A stretch of DNA of 56,882 nucleotides from Anaerovorax odorimutans DSM 5092. GTDB lineage: Bacteria; Bacillota; Clostridia; Peptostreptococcales; Anaerovoracaceae. A program made the translations under genes and the position numbers. The stretch covers positions 1 through 56,882 of the forward strand of contig NZ_AUFC01000021.1 in the NCBI RefSeq assembly GCF_000426305.1, read 5' to 3'. The first letter of the stretch is position 1. Every line of letters begins with the position of its first letter. Below, one piece after another: positions 1 to 9,633 of this stretch. The notes beneath the pieces were generated by a model. The model was not told the DNA's origin. It did no database searches and saw nothing but the letters and a program-made list of their open reading frames with translations.

Positions 1-196
1 GTATTCTATATAGATTTCTTTCTGTAAAAACTAAAGTAAATATTGTTTTCAATACAATAACACATGGAATTCCTGATTCCTTATAAAAATTTGACTGTTT
101 TAAAAGTTCAGATATTCCTATCTTAGAAAAAAACAAGTCGATTCTAGAGTTTACAGTCTGTTCAGTGCGTAAATTTTCTGCTATAATGGAATTCAT
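1..196 (-). mobile_element. IS4-like transposase, N-terminal fragment cut by window edge
   Basis: An open frame starts at the ATG at 194-196 on the minus strand and runs off the left edge, giving 65 residues. The translation contains blocks such as FSKIGISELLKQSNFYKESG and FTLVFTERNLYR. The general form (short basic start, ISELL.KSN.YKE.G, then LVFTxxNLY) is what I know from the N-terminus of IS4/DDE_Tnp_1 transposases of Clostridia. A weak AGGA ribosome site lies about 9 bases upstream. The catalytic DDE region lies outside the window, so completeness cannot be judged. The family call is from memory of motif shape. Confidence 0.62.
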
Positions 197-268
197 AAAA
201 AGTCCTACTTTCTTTGATATTTATGGGTTTGTCGTTATTTCCATTATATCAAAAATTAGGACTTTTTT
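197..268. terminator. Inverted-repeat hairpin between pflA and transposase
   Basis: Arms at 197-207 and 257-268 (AAAAAGTCCTA against TAGGACTTTTTT) enclose a second pair (TTTGATAT against ATATCAAA). On the minus strand the stem is followed by TTTTT and then immediately by the transposase ATG. It can therefore stop transcripts from pflB-pflA before they enter the IS. It may instead belong to the IS end, where such hairpins shield transposase genes from read-through. The exact IS terminus was not resolved. Confidence 0.6.
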
Positions 269-292
269 ATATATCCTAAAGCAGATTCATAT

Positions 293-1030
293 TCATTTTT
301 CAAGGTGCATTAACATTTCCCTAGTGGGAAAGTTGAGTAAGTTATTTAATTTCTCTAATTTTTTAGGGTCCATTTGAGGCGTTCCCTTTAATCTATATTT
401 TAAATTTAATTTTTCCCATTTAGCCTCGCCCAAATTATGATAACCAAGTAGTTCTATATTTTCAATATTTTTTATATTTTTTATAAATTCATTTAATCTT
501 TTAATATTATTTTCTGTATCATTTATTCCCGGTACAATTACTTGTCTAATCCAAACAGGCTTTTCTTTTTTATTAATAATTTCAATTATTTTTAAAAGAT
601 TTTTCTGTGAAATTGATGTAATCTCTTTAAACAACTTTGCATCCCAATGTTTTATATCCAAGATTATCATCTGTGCTTGTTCTATAGCATAAGCAGTATG
701 TTCATCAAAATAAGTACCGCTTGTATCAATAATGGAGTTTATCCCTTCTTTCTTTAAAGCCTTCATACATTCTGTTATAAATTCACCTTGTAATAAAGGC
801 TCTCCTCCGGAAAAAGTTACTCCTCCATCTTTCCCATAATATGGTTTATATCTTTTAGCTATTTTAACAATTTCATTAGCTTCATAAACCTTTCCACCAT
901 TTAATTTCCAAGTATCTGGATTATGACAATAGATACATCTTGCAAAGCATCCCTGCATAAATACTACGGTTCTGATGCCAGGACCATCAACCGCACCCAT
1001 AGTTTCTATCGAATGTAAATATCCTGTCAT
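293..1030 (-). CDS. pflA: Pyruvate formate-lyase-activating enzyme
   Basis: This radical-SAM enzyme installs the glycyl radical on PflB using a 4Fe-4S cluster and S-adenosylmethionine. The cluster motif CFARCIYCHNP (Cys-x3-Cys-x2-Cys) lies near residues 28-37, preceded by GPGIRTVVFMQG, which is diagnostic for PFL activases. A glycine-rich TFSGGEPLLQ motif follows near residue 72. The 245-residue length is normal for the family. A GGAGGAATT ribosome site precedes the ATG. The gene sits 34 bases downstream of pflB on the same strand, so the two are almost certainly co-transcribed. Confidence 0.96.
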   Translation of the reverse strand: MTGYLHSIETMGAVDGPGIRTVVFMQGCFARCIYCHNPDTWKLNGGKVYEANEIVKIAKRYKPYYGKDGGVTFSGGEPLLQGEFITECMKALKKEGINSIIDTSGTYFDEHTAYAIEQAQMIILDIKHWDAKLFKEITSISQKNLLKIIEIINKKEKPVWIRQVIVPGINDTENNIKRLNEFIKNIKNIENIELLGYHNLGEAKWEKLNLKYRLKGTPQMDPKKLEKLNNLLNFPTREMLMHLEK

Positions 1031-1064
1031 AATTCCTCCTATATAATAGCCTTAATTAACAGAA

Positions 1065-3290
1065 CTAGATAGCAGTGTGAATTGTACGATTAATTACTTC
1101 TTCTTGATGAGCTTTACTTAAACTGTTAAATTTAACCGCATAACCTGATACTCTTATTGTTAGATTTGGATATCTTTCAGGATTATCTCTAGCTTCTATT
1201 AATTTAGCTCTGTTTAATACATTTACATTTAAATGATGAGCTCTTTGAGTAAAATAACCACTCATTAAATTTACCAATGTATTCTTTTGATCCTGTTTAT
1301 TTTTTCCTAGTGTTTCAGGTGTTATACTGAATGTACATGAAACGCCATCTTGACAATCATCAAATTTAACTTTAGCAACAGAATTTAGAGAAGCAAGCGC
1401 CCCCATAGTATCTCTGCTGTGCATTGGATTAGCTCCCGGCGCAAAAGGTTCACCTGATCTTCTTCCATCAGGAGTATTCCCTGTCTTCTTGCCATAAACG
1501 ACATTTGAAGTAATTGTAAGAATAGATAATGTATGCTTTGCATTTCTGTACGCTGGATGAAGTTTCAAACTTTGTGTAACTCCTTTTGCCAGTGCAGATG
1601 CTATATTATCAACTTTATCGTCATCATTTCCATACTTAGGAAACTCACCTTTAATATCAAAATCTACAATCAAGTTATCATCATTAAATATAGGAGTAAC
1701 CTTTGCATATTTAATTGCACTTAAGGAATCTGCCGCTACTGAAAGACCTGCAACTCCAAACGCCATTAACCTTGAAAGGTGGGTATCTAAAAACGCCATT
1801 TGAATTTTTTCATAATCATATTTATCATGCATGTAATGAATGATATTCATAATATTTACATATAATTCGCATAACCAGTCTCTATAAAAGTTAAATCTTT
1901 TTATTACCTCATCATAATCCAACTGCCCTGTAATAGGTTCCATTTTAGGTCCTACCTGAATACCTGTAAGCTCGTCTCTTCCACCATTAAGTGCAAGAAG
2001 AAGTATTTTTGCCAAATTACATCTTGCACCAAAGAATTGCATTTGTTTTCCCATCTTAATTGCAGATACACAACAAGCTATGGAATAATCTTCTCCATAA
2101 TCTTTTCTCATGACGTCATCATTTTCATATTGTATTGAATCAGTATCAATAGAAACTTGTGCACAAAATTGCTTAAATTTCTCTGGAAGTTTCTCAGACC
2201 AAAGCACGGTCATATTTGGCTCCGGTGACGGTCCTAAATTATACAGTGTGTTTAAATATCTGAAAGAATTCTTTGTTACAAGAGTTCTGCCGTCAGCACC
2301 CATTCCTCCAAGACCTTCTGTAATCCACATAGGATCCCCTGCAAACAGTTCATTATATACAGGAGGTCTTAAGTGTCTTGCTACTCTCAGCTTTAAAATA
2401 AAATCGTCAATATATTCTTGAATTTGCTCTTCTGTTGCAATTCCCTCTTTTAAATCTCTTTCTGCATATATATCTATAAAAGTGGAAGTTCTCCCTAGAG
2501 ACATAGCTGCACCATTTTCTTCTTTTATAGCGCCAAGATAAGCAAAATAAACCCATTGTATAGCTTCCTTCACATTTGCAGCTGGTTTTGATATATCACA
2601 TCCATAAGAAGCTGCCATTTTCTTAAGCTTACCTAAAACTTCAATTTGCTTTTGAATTTCTTCAGTTAATCTGACATTTTCTTCTGTCATAGGAAGATTA
2701 CTTTGAAGTTTATGATCTTTTTTCTTTTCCTCAATCAAATAATCAACACCATACAGTGCAAGTCTTCTATAATCTCCAATAATTCTTCCTCTTCCGTAAG
2801 CATCCGGAAGGCCTGTAATTAAGCCAACTTTTCTTACCATTAGCATTTCATCTGAGTAAACACTAAATACTCCATCATTATGGGTTTTTACATGCTCAAA
2901 TGTTTTCTCAATGTCTTTACCTAATTTTACACCGTAAGCTTCACAAGCTTGTCTTGCCATCCTGATTCCACCAAATGGGCATACACCTCTCTTTAATGGC
3001 TCATCTGTCTGCAATCCTACAATTATATCTAAATCTTTATCAATATATCCGGGTTCAAAAGCGTCCACTGTCATAATACGGTCAGTATCAATCTTTAAGA
3101 CTCCATTATTTTTTCTTTCTTCTATCAATAAATCTTCTACAATCTTAGTAGCCTTCTTAGTTCTTTCTGTAGCACCTACCAAAAATGTCTCATCACCTTC
3201 ATAAGGTGTATAGTTCAATTGAATAAAATTATCTACATCAATATTATTTCCCCAATTACCGGATTTAAATCCTCTCCATGCTCTTTCCAC
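1065..3290 (-). CDS. pflB: Formate C-acetyltransferase (pyruvate formate-lyase)
   Basis: The enzyme converts pyruvate and CoA to acetyl-CoA and formate in anaerobic cytoplasm. The catalytic cysteine pair is in [12 protein letters not shown]. The glycyl-radical loop RVSGYAV lies near the C-terminus, with Gly716 of 741. The length and C-terminal HTAI are typical. The start is GTG, chosen because GTAGGAGG sits 8 bases upstream and because the N-terminal WRGFKSGNW motif follows. It leads the pflB-pflA unit and is preceded by a ZTP riboswitch and a sigma-A promoter, so expression is linked to the purine/folate state. Confidence 0.97.
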   Translation of the reverse strand: MERAWRGFKSGNWGNNIDVDNFIQLNYTPYEGDETFLVGATERTKKATKIVEDLLIEERKNNGVLKIDTDRIMTVDAFEPGYIDKDLDIIVGLQTDEPLKRGVCPFGGIRMARQACEAYGVKLGKDIEKTFEHVKTHNDGVFSVYSDEMLMVRKVGLITGLPDAYGRGRIIGDYRRLALYGVDYLIEEKKKDHKLQSNLPMTEENVRLTEEIQKQIEVLGKLKKMAASYGCDISKPAANVKEAIQWVYFAYLGAIKEENGAAMSLGRTSTFIDIYAERDLKEGIATEEQIQEYIDDFILKLRVARHLRPPVYNELFAGDPMWITEGLGGMGADGRTLVTKNSFRYLNTLYNLGPSPEPNMTVLWSEKLPEKFKQFCAQVSIDTDSIQYENDDVMRKDYGEDYSIACCVSAIKMGKQMQFFGARCNLAKILLLALNGGRDELTGIQVGPKMEPITGQLDYDEVIKRFNFYRDWLCELYVNIMNIIHYMHDKYDYEKIQMAFLDTHLSRLMAFGVAGLSVAADSLSAIKYAKVTPIFNDDNLIVDFDIKGEFPKYGNDDDKVDNIASALAKGVTQSLKLHPAYRNAKHTLSILTITSNVVYGKKTGNTPDGRRSGEPFAPGANPMHSRDTMGALASLNSVAKVKFDDCQDGVSCTFSITPETLGKNKQDQKNTLVNLMSGYFTQRAHHLNVNVLNRAKLIEARDNPERYPNLTIRVSGYAVKFNSLSKAHQEEVINRTIHTAI

Positions 3291-3389
3291 TTTAATTACC
3301 TCCTACTGGACTTATATTGTCTTTAACAAATTTATTACTCTGACTAAATACAAAATAGCTTTGTATTTTTTATTCCGCTGCTCTTTTAA

Positions 3390-3427
3390 AATAAAAAAGA
3401 GCAACATTCATTAATTTCAAATGTTGC
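3390..3427 (-). terminator. Expression-platform terminator of the pflB riboswitch
   Basis: On the minus strand GCAACATT pairs with AATGTTGC (arms 3420-3427 and 3401-3408), followed by TCTTTTTTATTTT. The 5' arm shares the bases GGGCA with the conserved 3' end of the aptamer. Ligand-stabilised pseudoknot formation would therefore prevent the terminator, which is the ON-switch logic known for ZTP riboswitches. Confidence 0.85.
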
Positions 3428-3503
3428 CCAGACGGTCGGCTGTTAACAGACTTTTATTCCCCTGTGGTTATTCCCACAATTACCCGTCAGTAATAAAAGT
3501 CCT
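3425..3503 (-). ncRNA. ZTP (pfl motif) riboswitch aptamer
   Basis: Read on the minus strand, the region has GACTTTTATTACTGACG, then TGTGGGAATAACCACAGGGG, then AATAAAAGTC closing P1. After a short linker comes GCCGACCGTCTGGGCA. These are the conserved blocks of the ZTP class: the ..GAC.GGCG-type turn, a GGGAA..CCAC.GGGG helix, and the CCG.CTGGGC pseudoknot loop. The class senses ZMP/ZTP, which accumulates when 10-formyl-tetrahydrofolate is short, and it was first named after pfl genes. Position directly upstream of pflB fits exactly. Confidence 0.9.
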
Positions 3504-3519
3504 ATTCAATTATATTTAA

Positions 3520-3549
3520 ATTATACTTTACTCAATATTGATCTGTCAA
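3520..3549 (-). promoter_or_regulatory. Sigma-A promoter for the pflB leader
   Basis: Minus-strand TTGACA (3544-3549) and TATAAT (3520-3525) are separated by 18 bases. The expected transcription start lies a few bases before the ZTP aptamer, which begins at 3503. Confidence 0.8.
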
Positions 3550-3583
3550 GGATATAATTTAGATGTTTTTTATGTTATTGCAC

Positions 3584-4183
3584 CTATAATTCTCTTCTAC
3601 CTTCCATAGCTTTCGAAAGTGTAATTTCATCTGCATACTCTAAGTCACCGCCTACGGGAACCCCATGAGCAATTCTTGTAACTTTTATTCCTGCAGGCTT
3701 TATAAGTCTTGCAGTATACATAGCTGTGGCTTCACCTTCAATATTAGGATTTGTAGCTAAAATTACCTCTTTAATATCATTTTGCTGTAATCTTACAATA
3801 AGCTGTTTTAAGTTGATATCTTCAGGCCCTATTCCATCCATAGGAGAAATTGCACCATGAAGGACATGATAAAGGCCTCTGAATTCCTTCATTCTTTCCA
3901 TGGCAAAAACATCCCTCGGGCTTTCCACTACACAAACAACACTTTGATCTCTTGAAGGATCATTGCATATACTGCAAGGATCTATATCCGTAAGATTACC
4001 GCATATACTGCAATACTTCATATTTTTCTTTGCTTCAACAATAGAATCAGCTATAGCTACTGCATCCTTATCTTCCATTGAAAGAATATGAAAAGCAAGC
4101 CTTTGAGCTGTCTTACCGCCAATTCCTGGAAGCTTTGAAAGCTCACTTATTAATCTGCTTAATGATTTTGCATAGTATTTCAT
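3584..4183 (-). CDS. recR: Recombination mediator protein RecR
   Basis: RecR works with RecF and RecO to load RecA on gapped DNA. The 199 residues show an N-terminal helix-hairpin-helix ([18 protein letters not shown]), a four-cysteine zinc finger ([16 protein letters not shown]) and a Toprim domain with [16 protein letters not shown] and the ending [20 protein letters not shown]. Its ATG overlaps the ybaB stop by one base (TAATG), so translation is coupled. It is the last gene of dnaX-ybaB-recR, a classic arrangement. Confidence 0.97.
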   Translation of the reverse strand: MKYYAKSLSRLISELSKLPGIGGKTAQRLAFHILSMEDKDAVAIADSIVEAKKNMKYCSICGNLTDIDPCSICNDPSRDQSVVCVVESPRDVFAMERMKEFRGLYHVLHGAISPMDGIGPEDINLKQLIVRLQQNDIKEVILATNPNIEGEATAMYTARLIKPAGIKVTRIAHGVPVGGDLEYADEITLSKAMEGRREL

Positions 4184-4539
4184 TACATTAATCCCGGAAT
4201 AGATAATCCACCGGTCAACTTACCCATTTCATTTTGTGACATCTCTTCAATCTGTCTTAACCCTTCATTTACAGCTACTAAAATTAAATCCTCCAACATT
4301 TCCACATCATCAGGATCAACAACTTCAGGTTTAATTTTTATTTTAGCAATTTCCTTTTTACCATTTACTGTAACGCTGACAGCACCACCGCCCGCAGTGG
4401 CTTCCACTTCTTTTTCTTCTAATTCTGCCTGCATTTCTTCCATCTTTTTCTGCATCTGCTGCATTTGTTTCATTTGTTTCTGCATATTTGCATTACCGCC
4501 GCTGCTAGGTTTTTTACCAGCTCTCATACCTTTTCCCAT
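4183..4539 (-). CDS. ybaB: YbaB/EbfC nucleoid-associated protein
   Basis: A small DNA-binding protein of about 118 residues with the family core [21 protein letters not shown] and [19 protein letters not shown]. The N-terminal half is a Met/Gln-rich coiled segment ([18 protein letters not shown]). I place the start at the ATG at 4537-4539, preceded by GGGAGGAAATGAA. An upstream in-frame ATG at 4554 would put the ribosome site inside the gene. It lies between dnaX and recR, as in most Firmicutes. Confidence 0.95.
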   Translation of the reverse strand: MGKGMRAGKKPSSGGNANMQKQMKQMQQMQKKMEEMQAELEEKEVEATAGGGAVSVTVNGKKEIAKIKIKPEVVDPDDVEMLEDLILVAVNEGLRQIEEMSQNEMGKLTGGLSIPGLM

Positions 4540-4586
4540 TTCATTTCCTCCCATATATATCTGATTTTTATTTATAAGAATAATCT

Positions 4587-6146
4587 TTATTCTATTTCTA
4601 TACTAATACCAAGCCGATTCCCAATGGACTCTGCTAGATCTTCTGCTATCTTTTCTTGCGACTTTGATTGAACCTCACCTGCTGTATAACATTCCAATTT
4701 TAATGGTCTTCCTAAGTGCTTCTGCATGAGAGATTCTAATGTGGAAGCGTTCTCTTTTACAAATTTCATCGTTAATTCATTGGATACTTCAACAACAAAA
4801 GTATTTTCTAAAACTTCTTTTAAAACTGTACCTGTCCGAATTAAGTTAAAACTGCACTTTTGCGTCTCACCCTCTTCAAATATTATATGCCATAATTTTG
4901 ACTTATCTATATTTTCTTTTACTGCTTCAGATGATGATTTTTGCTGTGTCTTAACTTTTTCTTCCGTTTTAGTTTTAATGTCTTTATTATTAACTTTATT
5001 CTGCTCGTAAGTAATTGCAGGTTCTAAAGTTTTTTGCTTATTTTGAAAACTGCTTTTTACAAGCCCTCCCGTTGCAAGTCTTACAATACAAAGCTCCAGT
5101 AAAATTCTGGGTTGTGTGGACCATTTTGCGTCTGAAAGGGTTTTTGAAAGTTCAATTATACTGTCATTTATCACTTCTAAATCAAGTTGTTCGCTTTGGT
5201 TTCGAATTCTATCAACATTTTCGCATGACATATTTAAAAGATCTTCGGGATTTTTAATAAATTTAGTCATGAGCAAACTTCTGAAATGTTCTACCCAATC
5301 CTTCATAAACTGTCTGACATCTTTACCTTCTTCTAAAATTTTATTAAGAAGCAATATAGCATCAGATACATTGTGATTTTTGACATAATCTGTAATCTCT
5401 ATAAAAACTTCTTCTCCCGATGTACCAAGGAGTTCTAATACATCCTCCCTGGATATTGAGTTTTCACCGGAAGAAATACATTGATCTAAAATACTCAATC
5501 CATCTCTCACTGAACCATCTGCATTTGCTGCAATCAAACCTAAGGCTGATTCAGATATCTCTACATCCATTTGTTTGCAAATCTTTTTCATGCCTTCTTT
5601 TAATATACTTTCCGCTACTCTCTTAAAGTCCAATCTTAAGCACCGTGACAATATAGTTGCCGGCAATTTTTGTGGTTCTGTTGTTGCCAAGATAAACATA
5701 ACATATTCAGGTGGTTCTTCTAAAGTCTTTAAAAGTGCATTAAAAGCCCCTGTAGACAGCATATGGACTTCATCAATAATGTACACTTTAAAACGACCTA
5801 TTACAGGTGGATATTTTACACTTTCACGAAGTTCTCTAATGTTATCCACACCATTATTAGAGGCTGCATCAATTTCAACTACATCCATAAAAGTACCCTC
5901 TTTTATACTGATGCAGTTACTACATTTTCCACATGGTTTCTGAGGATCTTCAGAAACACAATTTAAAGCCTTAGCTAAAATTCTTGCTGTGGAAGTTTTA
6001 CCCGTACCTCTTGTACCGCAAAACAAATACGCATGACTAGTTGTACCTGTTTTAATTTGATTTTTCAATATTTTTACTATATGTTCCTGACCTAAAATTT
6101 CATCAAAGACTTCAGGCCTGAAAGATCGATATAAAGCTGTATACAT
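4587..6146 (-). CDS. dnaX: DNA polymerase III subunit gamma/tau
   Basis: This is the clamp-loader ATPase of the replicase. Walker A GTRGTGKT is at residues 44-51, a zinc module (Cys-x8-Cys-x2-Cys-x2-Cys, ending KPCGKCSNC) follows near residues 62-78, and the DEVHML Walker B is near residue 127. [20 protein letters not shown] and the arginine finger region ATILSRCLR are present. At 519 residues it is shorter than Bacillus subtilis DnaX. It has a Lys/Glu-rich linker (about 375-405) and a C-terminal tau-like segment. A GAGGT ribosome site precedes the ATG. Confidence 0.97.
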   Translation of the reverse strand: MYTALYRSFRPEVFDEILGQEHIVKILKNQIKTGTTSHAYLFCGTRGTGKTSTARILAKALNCVSEDPQKPCGKCSNCISIKEGTFMDVVEIDAASNNGVDNIRELRESVKYPPVIGRFKVYIIDEVHMLSTGAFNALLKTLEEPPEYVMFILATTEPQKLPATILSRCLRLDFKRVAESILKEGMKKICKQMDVEISESALGLIAANADGSVRDGLSILDQCISSGENSISREDVLELLGTSGEEVFIEITDYVKNHNVSDAILLLNKILEEGKDVRQFMKDWVEHFRSLLMTKFIKNPEDLLNMSCENVDRIRNQSEQLDLEVINDSIIELSKTLSDAKWSTQPRILLELCIVRLATGGLVKSSFQNKQKTLEPAITYEQNKVNNKDIKTKTEEKVKTQQKSSSEAVKENIDKSKLWHIIFEEGETQKCSFNLIRTGTVLKEVLENTFVVEVSNELTMKFVKENASTLESLMQKHLGRPLKLECYTAGEVQSKSQEKIAEDLAESIGNRLGISIEIE

Positions 6147-6204
6147 TTTTTACCTCAAATTTCAATTTATATTTTTAATATAAATTTTCCATTAAATAAA
6201 ATTA

Positions 6205-6351
6205 CCCTTTGTTAGCTTCGCAGGAACTAAGATAGGCTGAGCTGCGGCACATAAGAGGTTCCGTTTATCGCTGCTTCCTTCCGGACCTGACGAGGTTCAC
6301 AGATTCTTATTGCGCAGGACCCAAATTAGGCCAACGAAGCTAACAAAAGGT
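6205..6351 (-). ncRNA. ffs: Signal recognition particle RNA
   Basis: On the minus strand the core GTCAGGTCCGGAAGGAAGCA gives the conserved SRP domain IV. The long arms GTTAGCTTCG and CGAAGCTAAC (6335-6344 and 6211-6220) close the molecule. This gives about 134-147 nt, a short form without the long Alu domain of bacilli. The location immediately upstream of dnaX is common in Firmicutes. Exact ends are inferred from the terminal helix. Confidence 0.95.
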
Positions 6352-6450
6352 AATTATCTATTTGTACCCGATTAATTTAAAATTAAATAAAAAGGTTACA
6401 TACAACATTTACACTCATTATTTATAAGCTTTTTTTACATGTGCTATATT

Positions 6451-6479
6451 ATTATATTTATTTTATTTCATAAAGTCAA
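6451..6479 (-). promoter_or_regulatory. Sigma-A promoter upstream of SRP RNA
   Basis: Minus-strand TTGACT (6474-6479) and TATAAT (6451-6456) have a 17-base spacer. The predicted start is about 100 bases before the mature SRP RNA helix, so a 5' leader would need trimming. No other gene lies in 6352-6515. Confidence 0.6.
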
Positions 6480-6515
6480 TGAAAATATTTTCTATTTATG
6501 CTATTTATAGAAAAA

Positions 6516-7508
6516 TTAAATAACTTTATACAGTTCATCACTTGTTGGCGGTTCTATTTCCATTTTTTTAGATTCCCATATCATACAAACCCCATCTTCA
6601 AGGTTTTTAATAATTCCTATACATGAAATCTCAATTCCGGCATCAGTAATTTTATTTTCTAATTCCTCTTTCATTTCAGGATGTACCATAATCATCATAC
6701 ATCCACTTGAAATTAATCTTAAATAATCAATATTAAAATGACTGCATACTTTTTTAGTTATATGAGAAACTGGCACTTTATCTACCCATACTTCTGCTCC
6801 TAATTTTGCTATATCACACATTTCCCAAACTGCTCCAAGTACGCCTCCTTCAGTAATATCATGCATTCCTGCAGTACCTATTTTACCTGCAATAACACCT
6901 TCTTTTACTACACTTACTTGATCAAGCATTGATTTAGCTTCTTCCAGCTCTTCTTTTGTAAGCAGTTTTTCTACATCTTCTTTTTTATCATACGCAATTA
7001 TTCCTGTACCTTCTAAGCCAGCTTTCTTCGTAATATAAATATAATCTCCAGGTCTCATATCTTCAGCCTTTTGTGATGCTCCCTTTTTACCTCGTCCTAT
7101 AGCTGTTGATACAATAACAGGTTTAGATACTGCCGGTGTAATTTCAGTATGCCCCCCTATAATTTCTACCCCTAGTTCTTCTGAAGCTTTTCCTGCCTGA
7201 CGCATCATTTCATCAATTTCTGCTTCTGTTGTTCCTTCAGGCAGCATAACTGCAAGCATAATACCTAAAGGCTCTATTCCATTTGATGCTATATCATTAC
7301 AGGAAATATGTACTGCTAATCTTCCAATTTCACTGACTGCGGCAGTAATGGGATCTGTGGACAAAACACATTCATATTCATCAAAATCCACTACGGCACA
7401 ATCTTCACCTATTCCCGGTCTTGTAATAATTTCTTTGCGTCTATATTTTATATTATCAAATACAATTTTTTTTAATAATTCGCTATCTAATTTACCAGTT
7501 TTTAACAT
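6516..7508 (-). CDS. AIR-synthase family protein (HypE-like fold)
   Basis: A 330-residue member of the PurM/HypE/ThiL/SelD ATP-binding superfamily. The N-terminal domain has the ATP-binding pattern RPGIGEDCAVVDF, then STDPITA and IGRLAVHISCNDIASNGIEP. The C-terminal domain has GMHDITEGGVLGAVWEMC. HypE proteins end in a conserved Cys that carries the thiocarboxamide. This protein ends PPTSDELYKVI without such a cysteine, so I do not call it hydrogenase maturation factor. No hyp genes are nearby. The substrate is unknown. AAGGAG precedes the ATG. Confidence 0.85.
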   Translation of the reverse strand: MLKTGKLDSELLKKIVFDNIKYRRKEIITRPGIGEDCAVVDFDEYECVLSTDPITAAVSEIGRLAVHISCNDIASNGIEPLGIMLAVMLPEGTTEAEIDEMMRQAGKASEELGVEIIGGHTEITPAVSKPVIVSTAIGRGKKGASQKAEDMRPGDYIYITKKAGLEGTGIIAYDKKEDVEKLLTKEELEEAKSMLDQVSVVKEGVIAGKIGTAGMHDITEGGVLGAVWEMCDIAKLGAEVWVDKVPVSHITKKVCSHFNIDYLRLISSGCMMIMVHPEMKEELENKITDAGIEISCIGIIKNLEDGVCMIWESKKMEIEPPTSDELYKVI

Positions 7509-7547
7509 GACTATTTCTCCTTAATTACATCTATTTAAGTATAAAGG

Positions 7548-7576
7548 AAAACCTTCATTATTGCAATGAAGGTTTT
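7548..7576. terminator. Terminator after ligA
   Basis: A perfect 12-bp stem (AAAACCTTCATT with AATGAAGGTTTT) with a 5-base loop lies downstream of ligA on the minus strand and is followed by TTTTCCTTT. It also lies upstream of the AIR-synthase-like gene, separating the two units. Confidence 0.8.
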
Positions 7577-7607
7577 AAGGATTTATCTTTATTCGATTAA
7601 ATATATG

Positions 7608-9596
7608 TTATTCATCAATGTTTTTGCCATTTAAAAGACTAATAAATTGTTTCTCTGTAATAATATCAATTCCCAGCTCTTTAGCTTTTTTATTTTTCGA
7701 GGAATTGGATAAATTGTCATTATTTATTAAATAATTTGTTTTTGTTGTTACGGTTCCTGTTACCTTACCGCCTTTATCTTCTATTATTTGCTTTAATTCA
7801 TTTCTATTTATAAAATTTTCTAAAGAGCCTGTAATTACAAAGTTTACTTTATTAAATATCTGTTCTGAACTAGAAATGTTTACTGTCTCAAACTCTATCT
7901 CTTTTAGCACATCTTCTATTCTTTTTCTATTCTTATCTTTATTAAAAAAGTTAACATAGCCTTGCGCCATAATCTCACCTATGCCGTCGATTTCTACTAA
8001 TTCTTCTACAGATAGTTCCCAAATTTTATCCCAATCATAATCATATGCTTTACATATATTTTTTGCATTTGCAAGACCGATATTTGGTATTCCCAAGCTG
8101 AAAAGGAACCGAACCGCAGTAGTTTTTCTTGCCTTATTTACTGAATTTATAAGATTAGTAAAAGATTTTTCTCCAAAACCTTCCATTTCAACAATAATAT
8201 CTTTATATTCATCTAAATGAAACAAATCTGCAAGTTCCTTTACAAAACCCTTTGAAATGAATTTTTCAATAGTAGCTTCAGATAAACCATCTATATTCAT
8301 GGCATCTCTGCTAACAAAATGAGTAAAAGATTTTATCTGTTTTGCCATACATTCTTCATTAGGACAATAAAGTACCTTTACGCCACTTGAAGTTTTTGTT
8401 TCTTCATGCTTGATTTTAGTTTTACTGCCGCATACAGGACAAGTATTTGGAATTTCAACATTACCGCTTTGCGTTAAATTTTCTGAAATCTGAGGAATTA
8501 TCATATTGGCTTTATAAACACTTATTTTATCACCAATACCAAGTTTAAGTTCTTCCATAATACTTATATTATGAACACTTGCTCTGCTTACTGTAGTTCC
8601 CTCCAGTTCCACAGGTTCAAAGATTGCTATGGGATTAATAGCTCCTGTTCTTGATGCACTCCATTCTATTTTATTTAAAGTAGTCTCCTTTATTTCATCG
8701 CGCCATTTATATGCAATGGAATCTCTTGGGAATTTGGAAGTAGAACCAAGAGACAGTCCATATGATATATTATCAAATGTAAGGACCAATCCATCTGAAG
8801 GAAAATCATTAGTTTGGATTTTCTCAGAAAAAGTATTTACTTCTTTTTCAATGGAATCAGCTGTGACTTTTTCATATTCTACTGCATCAAATCCCTGTTT
8901 TTTAATCCAATCCATTTGTATTGCTCTTGAATTTTTAAAATCAATTCCTTCCGCTTTAACTATTGAGAAAACAAAGAAATTCACTCTTCTTTGAGCTGTG
9001 ATCTTATTATTCAATTGGCGTACAGAACCACTGCATAAATTTCTCGGGTTTTTATATTTAGCATCGATATCTTCAAATTCATTATTTATTTTTTCGAAGT
9101 CGGAATAACGAATAATAGCTTCGCCCCTTATCACTAAGCTACCTTTAAAAGAAATATTTAAAGGTAAATTTACAAATACCCTTGCATTATTTGTAATAAC
9201 CTCTCCTTCTATACCATTACCCCTTGTTACTGCTTTTTTTAATTTCCCTTCTTCATAAGTAAGAACAATTGTAAGACCATCTAATTTCCATGATAGCAAT
9301 CCTTCATTAGATCCAAGCCATTCTTTTAAACGCCCCACTTCCTTTGTTTTGTCTAAAGAAAGCATAGGCTTTTCATGGGCTTCTTTAGGCAGATCACTTA
9401 GTACTTCATAGCCCACATTGATTGAAGGGCTGCCTGATAAAACAATTCCTGTTTCAGCTTCAAATTCAAGCAATTCATCATATAGCTTGTCATATTCAAA
9501 ATTTGACATTATTTCTATATTATCTTGCTCGTATGCCCTTCTTGCCTCATTCAGCTTGGCTACCATAGCCTTCATTTTCTCTAATTTGTCATTCAT
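7608..9596 (-). CDS. ligA: NAD-dependent DNA ligase
   Basis: The enzyme seals nicks using NAD. The 662 residues show the Ia domain (FEYDKLYDELLEFE), the adenylation motif WKLDG with Lys104 as the AMP-accepting lysine, and the VTRGNGIEGE motif. An OB fold follows, then a zinc finger with CPVC and YCPNEEC, helix-hairpin-helix repeats (FSLGIPNIGL, EIDGIGEIMAQG) and a C-terminal BRCT domain. The motif reads SWKLDGLTIV rather than the usual E.KLDGLA, a divergent form. It lies directly downstream of pcrA (37-base gap), a pairing common in Firmicutes. Confidence 0.95.
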   Translation of the reverse strand: MNDKLEKMKAMVAKLNEARRAYEQDNIEIMSNFEYDKLYDELLEFEAETGIVLSGSPSINVGYEVLSDLPKEAHEKPMLSLDKTKEVGRLKEWLGSNEGLLSWKLDGLTIVLTYEEGKLKKAVTRGNGIEGEVITNNARVFVNLPLNISFKGSLVIRGEAIIRYSDFEKINNEFEDIDAKYKNPRNLCSGSVRQLNNKITAQRRVNFFVFSIVKAEGIDFKNSRAIQMDWIKKQGFDAVEYEKVTADSIEKEVNTFSEKIQTNDFPSDGLVLTFDNISYGLSLGSTSKFPRDSIAYKWRDEIKETTLNKIEWSASRTGAINPIAIFEPVELEGTTVSRASVHNISIMEELKLGIGDKISVYKANMIIPQISENLTQSGNVEIPNTCPVCGSKTKIKHEETKTSSGVKVLYCPNEECMAKQIKSFTHFVSRDAMNIDGLSEATIEKFISKGFVKELADLFHLDEYKDIIVEMEGFGEKSFTNLINSVNKARKTTAVRFLFSLGIPNIGLANAKNICKAYDYDWDKIWELSVEELVEIDGIGEIMAQGYVNFFNKDKNRKRIEDVLKEIEFETVNISSSEQIFNKVNFVITGSLENFINRNELKQIIEDKGGKVTGTVTTKTNYLINNDNLSNSSKNKKAKELGIDIITEKQFISLLNGKNIDE

Positions 9597-9633
9597 ATAA
9601 TTACCCTTATCTATTTTAAAAATTTATGATTAA

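Noticed and set aside
165-377. Plus-strand open frame across the left-edge hairpin
   Set aside because: It overlaps the transposase start, a strong inverted repeat and the pflA end on the other strand, has no ribosome site, and resembles no protein.
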